From positions 1-9,297 of the forward strand of contig DATIPA010000232.1 in assembly GCA_035472475.1 (NCBI GenBank): a stretch of 9,297 nucleotides of DNA, in the 5' to 3' direction. Positions 5,187 to 9,297 of this stretch are shown here, one piece after another. This DNA comes from JAFAXD01 sp035472475 (GTDB taxonomy: Bacteria > Pseudomonadota > Alphaproteobacteria > Rhizobiales > Xanthobacteraceae). The translations under genes and the position numbers were made by a program. The notes under the pieces are model-generated. The model was not told the origin of the DNA and did not search any database. It was given only the letters and a program-made list of their open reading frames with translations. The number at the start of each line of letters is the position of its first letter. Positions within the stretch are counted from its first letter, which is position 1.

Positions 5187-6176
5187 TCAGTCGATGACCG
5201 CATCGGCGAGCGACAAGACCGCGGGCGGCAGGTCGAGACCGAGCGCCTTTGCGGCCTTGCGATTGATCACCAGCTCGAACTTCGAGGGCCGCACCACCGG
5301 CAAGTCCGCCGGCTTGGCGCCGCGTAGGATTCTGCCGACATAGACGCCCACCTGCCGGAACCGATCGGCGCCGCCCCCGCAGCTGATCAGCCCGCCGGCT
5401 TCCGCGAATTCGCGGGTATCGTAGATCGCGGGGATCTTGTACTGCGCGGCCAGCATGACAACGCGACGGCGCTCCGTCTGAAAGAAGGCATTCGTTGGAA
5501 CAACGACCCCGCCGGGTCGGCGCTCCGCGAGCTTTGCAAATGCGGCCTCCAGCTCCTCGTCGTTGCTGGCGGTCACCAACATCAAGTCACGTCCGGTCGA
5601 TTTTGCCGCCGCCTGCGTGAGCTGCACCAATCGCTTGGCGTTTGGACTCGCGGGATTTGTCAGCAGGGCAAACGAATTTGCCCTGGGAAACATTTGGCGC
5701 AGCAAATCGAGCTGCTGGGCGACGAGGAAATTCGTAATACCGCTGACACCCGTCAGGTTGGCTTCCGGCCGGTTCAGGTTGGTCAGAAGCCCCAACTCCG
5801 CCGCATCGCCTCCGGTCTGGAACACGATCGGGATCGACTTGGTGAGCGCCTTGAGTGCCAGCGCGCTGGCCGATCCGTTGAGTGCCGCGATCACGGCGAC
5901 CGGTAGGCTGACAAGCTCGGCCGCGAGCGCCGGCAGGCGCTCGTTGTGTCCGCTCGCCCAACGATATTCGATAACAACGTTCTCTCCGTCCACGTACCCA
6001 AGTTCGCCCAAGCCTCTTTGAAACGGCGCGACGGAAAAATCGGTGTCCTGCGGCGAGCCATTGACCAGGCATCCCACTATTGGCACCGGCTGCTGCGCGC
6101 GCGCGGCGAGCGGATATATTGTCACGCTCCCGAGCGCGGCGAGGAACGCACGCCGCCTCATCCCACAGCTTGGCAT
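5187..6176 (-). CDS. ABC transporter substrate-binding protein (PF04392 type), orphan
   Basis: A 329-residue periplasmic binding protein of the ABC_sub_bind/TrpX-like type. Seen: an export signal with a Tat-like motif (MRRRAFLAALG, 6-16) and probable cleavage after ARA at 25-27; then the family patterns GCLVNGSPQDTDFSVAPFQRGLGELGYVDGENVVIEYRWASGHNERLPALAAELV (35-89), IPIVFQTGGDAAELGLLTNLNRPEANLTGVSG (115-146), LTNPASPNAK (172-181), YDTREFAEAGGLISCG (252-267), VGRILRGAKPADLPVVRPSKFELVINRKAAKALGLDLPP (280-318). The length is normal. The ATG at 6176 has GGGAG six bases before it; the internal ATG at 6161 also gives a good signal peptide. No permease or ATPase gene adjoins it. Bradyrhizobium-like genomes hold many such orphans, which may share transport partners or have sensory roles. 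The ligand is unknown. Confidence 0.93.
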   Translation of the reverse strand: MPSCGMRRRAFLAALGSVTIYPLAARAQQPVPIVGCLVNGSPQDTDFSVAPFQRGLGELGYVDGENVVIEYRWASGHNERLPALAAELVSLPVAVIAALNGSASALALKALTKSIPIVFQTGGDAAELGLLTNLNRPEANLTGVSGITNFLVAQQLDLLRQMFPRANSFALLTNPASPNAKRLVQLTQAAAKSTGRDLMLVTASNDEELEAAFAKLAERRPGGVVVPTNAFFQTERRRVVMLAAQYKIPAIYDTREFAEAGGLISCGGGADRFRQVGVYVGRILRGAKPADLPVVRPSKFELVINRKAAKALGLDLPPAVLSLADAVID

Positions 6177-6203
6177 CAGGTTCTCCCGGATTGGAACGGT
6201 CCC

Positions 6204-6237
6204 AGTTTAGCACGGAGAGCGCCGAGCGGGTCGGCGC
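6204..6237 (-). promoter_or_regulatory. Leader hairpin and possible -10 of the binding-protein gene
   Basis: GCGCCGA (6219-6225) and TCGGCGC (6231-6237) form a perfect 7-bp inverted repeat around five bases, 43 bases upstream of the start codon. On the minus strand TAAACT (6204-6209) could be a -10 box, which would put the inverted repeat over the -35 region, as an operator. If transcription starts further upstream it would instead be a 5'-UTR hairpin. Confidence 0.3.
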
Positions 6238-6249
6238 CTGGCCTCCTCA

Positions 6250-6277
6250 GATAGTGCGCTCGATTGTTCGCACCATC
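6250..6277. repeat. Imperfect inverted repeat in the divergent intergenic region
   Basis: GATAGTGCG (6250-6258) and CGCACCATC (6269-6277) are inverted copies with one mismatch and a ten-base spacer. It lies 73 bases upstream of the ABC binding-protein gene and 187 bases upstream of the membrane-protein gene. The whole stretch 6177-6464 (288 bases) shows no coding potential I can support; apart from this repeat and the hairpin at 6219-6237 I see no clear promoter in it. Confidence 0.3.
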
Positions 6278-6464
6278 GTAGAGTGTGGAGTAGATCGAAA
6301 GCATTCGACCGGAGTTTGCAGCAATCTCTGATCCCTATGCTGTGATCTTTCGCACACGCAGACGGCGGACGGCTTTTGAAGCCTTGCAGCGCGCCCAGGA
6401 ATTGCCAAAGTCCGCAAAAATGGCGCGGCCGGATGGGCGGCAACCGCCGTTTGGAGTACGATAA

Positions 6465-7346
6465 TTGGCAGAAACGATCTCGAGTCGTGGTGGAAGCGTG
6501 ACCTTGAGTGATCCGACTTCACGGGATGGTGTGCAGGGATTTGCGCGCGCCGCTTTGGCGCTGGTCGGTTTTGCGTTGTTTGGATACGGTGTTATTGTAG
6601 CACTGGAGAATGCTACGGGCATGAAGATCCAAGCCGGTCCGTTGGCCGCGATCATTCTAGGTTTTGTCATCGCCGCCGCTGGAGTCCTCTGGCACCTTCA
6701 AACGAGTCGAACCGAGAGGCCCGCCTCGGCGCGGGTCGTGCCCTCGCTCGCGCCTTCCGGTTCGCAGCCCGCGTCGCCCGACACCAAGCCGTCGGACGCC
6801 GCTGCCGCCAAAGACCGCGTCGCCGCGGAGCCTCCCCACGCTTCGGAAGGTGACAAGGCGCAAGCCCAGCATCGCGATCAGGCAACCGCCAAAGGCTCGG
6901 CGCCGCTCGCGGCCATGCCGGCGGCGCGCGCCGACATGTCGGACGCGGAGTTCAAATCAGCGACGCTCGCGTTCGCAGGCAAAATGCGAACGTTCGAACA
7001 GTCCTATGATTCGAAACGCTATCAGATCTTCGACAAACCGACCGACAATCAGCAAGAGCGCGACGAACAGATCCAGGAATTGAAGGCGCTGCAAAGCGAG
7101 AAGGTCAGCAATTTTACCAAGGATATTCTGCCGCAAGCCCAGTTCCTGCAGAACGAGTTGTTGCGGCGGCTTGAACAGCGCGGCATCACCGACGTTACCA
7201 TGCCGCAGCCCCCGGCCGGCACGTCGATCGCCATGGGCCGACGGCTGCTTCAGGTCGATGTGAGCGATGTCGGTCTTCTCGGCCATCAGCCGCTGCACGG
7301 CTTGGCCGCCTACCTTGAATTGCTGGCGAGCAAGCTGACCGACTAG
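6465..7346 (+). CDS. Two-TM membrane protein with helical C-terminal domain, unknown
   Basis: A 293-residue protein. Seen: a short polar N-terminus, two hydrophobic segments at about 26-48 and 57-78 forming a hairpin in the inner membrane, then an Ala/Pro/Ser/Lys-rich low-complexity linker (about 80-157), and a C-terminal domain from about 158 that is mostly charged helix (MSDAEFKSATLAFAGKMRTF, QQERDEQIQELKALQSEKVSNFTKDILPQAQFLQNELLRRLEQRG) with coiled-coil tendency. The start is a TTG at 6465 with TTTGGAG ending eight bases before it; a GTG at 6498 is an alternative that keeps both helices. Both ends of the membrane hairpin should face the cytoplasm if the positive-inside rule holds, but the charge bias is weak. 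It resembles membrane-anchored proteins with a disordered tether. I do not recognise a named family. Confidence 0.75.
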   Translation: MAETISSRGGSVTLSDPTSRDGVQGFARAALALVGFALFGYGVIVALENATGMKIQAGPLAAIILGFVIAAAGVLWHLQTSRTERPASARVVPSLAPSGSQPASPDTKPSDAAAAKDRVAAEPPHASEGDKAQAQHRDQATAKGSAPLAAMPAARADMSDAEFKSATLAFAGKMRTFEQSYDSKRYQIFDKPTDNQQERDEQIQELKALQSEKVSNFTKDILPQAQFLQNELLRRLEQRGITDVTMPQPPAGTSIAMGRRLLQVDVSDVGLLGHQPLHGLAAYLELLASKLTD

Positions 7347-7389
7347 GCCAAACGCCGTCCAGCTCCGGCGCGATTCAGTCCAATCAGAT

Positions 7390-7401
7390 CGCAAGCTTGC
7401 G
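7390..7401. terminator. 12-bp palindrome at the convergent gene junction
   Basis: CGCAAGCTTGCG is a perfect palindrome lying between the stop codons of the membrane-protein gene (7346) and the leftward 95-residue gene (7405). It ends one base before the latter's stop codon. Without a spacer it would give a short-stem hairpin only. A bidirectional terminator is possible but no T tract follows. Confidence 0.2.
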
Positions 7402-7402
7402 T

Positions 7403-7690
7403 TCAATCGAACGAGATCGGCGACCAGCGCACGGCAGCGTTGAACATCGCGGTGCGGACCAACGCGACAGCATACGAATCGCCGAACAGCCGCAGCGTTT
7501 CTTTTGTATTGCCTTGAACGAAAACGACGGCTGCAGTCTGTTCACCGTGCCTCGACAACATGCGCTCCCGTACCATCTCGACGATATCATTGATCTCCGG
7601 CATAGCGAGATCGTCGCCGCTATTGCGGACGACATGAACAACCTTGCGAGCTTGATATTTCACGATCCCGTAGGTCAGTTTGTAGCTCAT
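7403..7690 (-). CDS. Small conserved-looking hypothetical protein
   Basis: A 95-residue soluble protein without cysteine, signal peptide or membrane segment. The predicted order is strand-helix-strand-helix: KVVHVVRN (16-23), PEINDIVEMVRERMLSRHG (31-49), TAAVVFVQGN (52-61), TKETLRLFGDSYAVALVRTAMFN (62-84). I do not recognise the family. Reasons to prefer this frame over the overlapping ones are its balanced amino-acid composition and alternation of hydrophobic residues. There is no clear ribosome-binding site before the ATG at 7690. selD ends 74 bases upstream on the same strand, so co-transcription is likely; a functional link to selenium is not supported by any motif. The lack of cysteine argues against a thiol- or selenium-carrying role. 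Confidence 0.6.
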   Translation of the reverse strand: MSYKLTYGIVKYQARKVVHVVRNSGDDLAMPEINDIVEMVRERMLSRHGEQTAAVVFVQGNTKETLRLFGDSYAVALVRTAMFNAAVRWSPISFD

Positions 7691-7764
7691 GGCGGGTCGC
7701 TTGTTGCGCGCACGGCAATGATGATTGTCTCAAACGTGGCTGCGCCGGCCTGAAACGCGGACCG

Positions 7765-8814
7765 CTAGGCTCGGACTTCGACGGATGGCGTGCCGGTCTG
7801 CACGTGGCCAATGATCCGGGCGTGCGGACAGTTCGCGGCGACAATGGTTGTTAGGATTGTCGCGGCGCGATCAGGATGACATGCGATCAACAGGCCACCC
7901 GACGTCTGCGGGTCGGTAAGCAGATGACGGCGCCATTCAGGAAACTCCGGCGGCAGGGTCACGCTGTCGTTGTAACTCATCCAGTTCCGCGTCGACGCAC
8001 CTGTGATGAAGCGCTCCTGCGCCAGCCGTTGCGCTTCGGACAGGAGCGGCAGTTCATCGGCGTTAATGATCAGGGCGACCTTGGAGCCGCGCGCCATCTC
8101 AAGCGCGTGTCCGAGAATTCCAAAGCCGGTCACGTCCGTCATCGCGTGGACGGCGGGGTCCTTCGCCAGCTCCATTCCAACCCGATTGAGCAGCGTCATC
8201 GACGCGATCATTTCCGCGTACCCGGCGGGCGAAAGCGCTTCCTTCTTGAAGGCTGCCGAGTAGATCCCGACGCCGAGTGGCTTGGTCAGGATGAGGGTAT
8301 CGCCGGGCTTCGCGGTCGCGTTGCGCCGCACGTTCTGCGGCCTGCAGATTCCAATGACGGCGAGGCCGTAAATCGGCTCTGGCGAGTCGATCGAGTGTCC
8401 GCCGGCGACCGGAATTCCGGCTGTCGCGCAGACCTGCGCCCCGCCTTTGAGGATCTCGCGGACCATGTCCGGCGAAACTTTGTCGACCGGCACCCCAAGG
8501 ATCGCCAGCGCCATGATCGGCTTGCCGCCCATCGCGTAGACGTCGGAGATCGCGTTGGTCGCGGCGATCCGGCCGAAATCGTGTGGGTCGTCGACCATCG
8601 GCATGAAGAAATCGGTGGTCGCGATAACGCATGTATCATTGTCGAGCTGCCATACGGCCGCGTCGTCGCTGGTTTCAGTGCCAACCAGGAGTTCCCGATA
8701 GGGCTGGGCGGCAGGTTGATCGGCCAACAGGGCTTGAAGCACCGAGGGCGCAAGCTTGCAGCCGCAGCCTCCGCCGTGGGCGAGACTGGTGAGACGGACT
8801 ATCGGAACGTTCAT
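7765..8814 (-). CDS. selD: Selenide, water dikinase (selenophosphate synthetase)
   Basis: A complete 349-residue SelD, the cytoplasmic enzyme that makes selenophosphate, AMP and phosphate from ATP, selenide and water. Seen: the Gly-rich N-terminus HGGGCGCK with catalytic Cys17 and Lys20, at the same numbering as the Escherichia coli enzyme and a Cys rather than selenocysteine form; the Mg/ATP-binding aspartates Asp51 (SDDAAV), Asp91 (NAISDVYAMGGKP) and Asp227 (MTDVTGFGILGH); and the C-terminal DPQTSGGLL at 301-309. The length matches the family. The ATG at 8814 lacks a strong ribosome-binding site but no in-frame alternative is close. No selA, selB, selC or selU is visible in the window, so the use of the product here is unknown. 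A hairpin lies about 165 bases upstream. A 95-residue gene follows. Confidence 0.97.
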   Translation of the reverse strand: MNVPIVRLTSLAHGGGCGCKLAPSVLQALLADQPAAQPYRELLVGTETSDDAAVWQLDNDTCVIATTDFFMPMVDDPHDFGRIAATNAISDVYAMGGKPIMALAILGVPVDKVSPDMVREILKGGAQVCATAGIPVAGGHSIDSPEPIYGLAVIGICRPQNVRRNATAKPGDTLILTKPLGVGIYSAAFKKEALSPAGYAEMIASMTLLNRVGMELAKDPAVHAMTDVTGFGILGHALEMARGSKVALIINADELPLLSEAQRLAQERFITGASTRNWMSYNDSVTLPPEFPEWRRHLLTDPQTSGGLLIACHPDRAATILTTIVAANCPHARIIGHVQTGTPSVEVRA

Positions 8815-8980
8815 GACTGACCATGAAATGCTGTTGGCAGCTCGATTGCTTTCCGGGCGGCAGCCGCGGGCTCGCCGTCCGGTGCCTCACTCCCGCTTCA
8901 CGACGCGAAACAGATAGAGCTTGTCGATCATGGTTGGCGTGCGTCCGCGAGGATCGCGTAGACCTACAACACATCACGGC

Positions 8981-9011
8981 CGTCTGTCTGCATCGCAGAT
9001 GCGCGCAGACG
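8981..9011 (-). promoter_or_regulatory. Symmetric hairpin upstream of selD
   Basis: CGTCTG (8981-8986) pairs with CAGACG (9006-9011), and GCATC (8990-8994) with GATGC (8998-9002), leaving a 3x3 internal loop (TCT against GCG) and a three-base terminal loop. An alternative inner pairing, TCTGC (8987-8991) with GCAGA (8995-8999), excludes the first. It lies about 165 bases before the selD start and could be in its leader, or be a terminator of an upstream gene outside the window. Confidence 0.35.
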
Positions 9012-9080
9012 CTGCTCGAAAAACGGAGGGATCATCGCGGTAGAACGCCGCCGTTGGTGGCTGCATTAAAATAAAAGTTA

Positions 9081-9108
9081 TTGACAAATAATAAGCAAAA
9101 CGTATCGA
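9081..9108 (+). promoter_or_regulatory. Possible rightward promoter in an AT-rich island
   Basis: TTGACA at 9081-9086 is a perfect -35 hexamer, and TATCGA at 9103-9108 follows after 16 bases with three of six -10 matches. The stretch around it (about 9065-9105) is over 70% A+T by eye, in sharp contrast to its surroundings. TTATT/AATAA around GACA (9078-9091) also makes a small inverted repeat. No start codon with a ribosome-binding site follows in the window. Confidence 0.25.
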
Positions 9109-9297
9109 GGGATGCAGTCCGTTCGATGAGAGGCGCTTTCATGAGGCGATCCTGAAGCGGGGCGGACCAGCGGCGTCCGAGAACGCCTGGCTCGCAACCA
9201 GGATCCCAGGGGGCCCGGGGAGTACCGCCAACACCGGCACCATGACCGGTCACGCTGCGGCCTCCGGCCAAAAATCGCCGCCGTGGAGCGCCGAACG

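Larger units (their letters stand above)
8815..9297. other. Non-coding stretch upstream of selD, no supported gene
   Basis: These 483 bases hold no ORF that I can support. The minus-strand frames read through short Arg/Ser-rich translations, and the one 79-residue frame (9032-9271) changes composition abruptly in its AT-rich C-terminal part. On the plus strand a frame without a start codon runs from about 9095 off the right edge, with a first ATG at 9242; it may belong to a gene continuing outside. What is visible is a symmetric hairpin (8981-9011), an AT-rich island (9065-9105) with TTGACA, and a 14-codon ORF on the minus strand beginning at the ATG complementary to 8930-8932. Confidence 0.6.

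Noticed and set aside
7397..7753. 118-residue plus-strand ORF opposite the 95-residue gene
   Set aside because: The minus-strand frame has a more protein-like pattern and lies in line with selD; only one of the two can easily be real, and this one is the weaker. Not fully excluded.
9032..9271. 79-residue minus-strand ORF near the right edge
   Set aside because: Abrupt change from Gly/Arg-rich to Phe/Asn-rich composition where it enters the AT-rich island, and no family resemblance.
9095..9297. Plus-strand open frame running off the right edge
   Set aside because: It has no start codon before 9242 and no ribosome-binding site there; more sequence to the right would be needed to call a gene.
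8815..9297. Search for a selC (tRNA-Sec) gene near selD
   Set aside because: I found no T-arm motif with matching stem and no long acceptor stem on either strand.
1..9297. CRISPR array, insertion sequence or toxin-antitoxin/defence genes
   Set aside because: No regularly spaced repeats, transposase motifs or terminal inverted repeats, and no recognisable toxin, nuclease or helicase motifs were seen on either strand.

Overview
The window looks like chromosomal DNA of a GC-rich alphaproteobacterium, most likely a member of the Hyphomicrobiales (Bradyrhizobium/Rhodopseudomonas/Xanthobacteraceae type). This rests on base composition, on the tRNA-Arg(CCT) with an encoded CCA end, on the orphan ABC substrate-binding protein of the type these genomes carry in many copies, and on several small uncharacterised proteins of alphaproteobacterial character. 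The genus is an inference and was not checked by a search.

Left part (1-4134): a TetR-family repressor reads leftward. Its upstream region carries two exact 14-bp direct repeats that look like its operator. On the other side of those repeats, rightward, is a short ORF whose first ~59 residues resemble the start of a DoxX-type membrane protein and whose remainder does not, so it is probably a remnant. Next, leftward, is a complete 12-TM MFS transporter. Divergent from it across a 156-bp region with several inverted repeats is a rightward pair: a cytoplasmic YVTN/YncE-like beta-propeller protein and, 50 bp on, an uncharacterised protein with weak similarity to M15-type peptidases. The divergent layout suggests that transport and the propeller pair are regulated together, but the substrate is not visible.

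Middle (4135-6464): terminator-like hairpins, then a 70-residue double-CxxC zinc-ribbon protein preceded by a five-codon mini-ORF with the best ribosome-binding site of the window, then a strong hairpin and tRNA-Arg(CCT). Leftward genes follow for a small lipoprotein and, upstream of it, an orphan ABC-type periplasmic substrate-binding protein (PF04392 type) with a Tat-like signal peptide. Its 5' leader contains a 7-bp-stem hairpin.

Right part (6465-9297): a rightward two-TM membrane protein with a long Ala/Pro-rich linker and a helical C-terminal domain; a convergent leftward pair of selD (selenide, water dikinase, Cys form) followed by a 95-residue unknown protein; then ~480 bp with no gene I can support. 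That last stretch holds a symmetric hairpin and an AT-rich island with a consensus -35 hexamer. SelD supplies selenophosphate for selenocysteine, selenouridine or a selenium cofactor, but no partner gene (selA, selB, selC, selU) is visible here.

I found no CRISPR array, insertion sequence, integrase or obvious defence system. The most unusual items are the mini-ORF/zinc-ribbon arrangement, the tandem TetR operator with the DoxX remnant, the propeller/M15-like pair, and the selD leader region.
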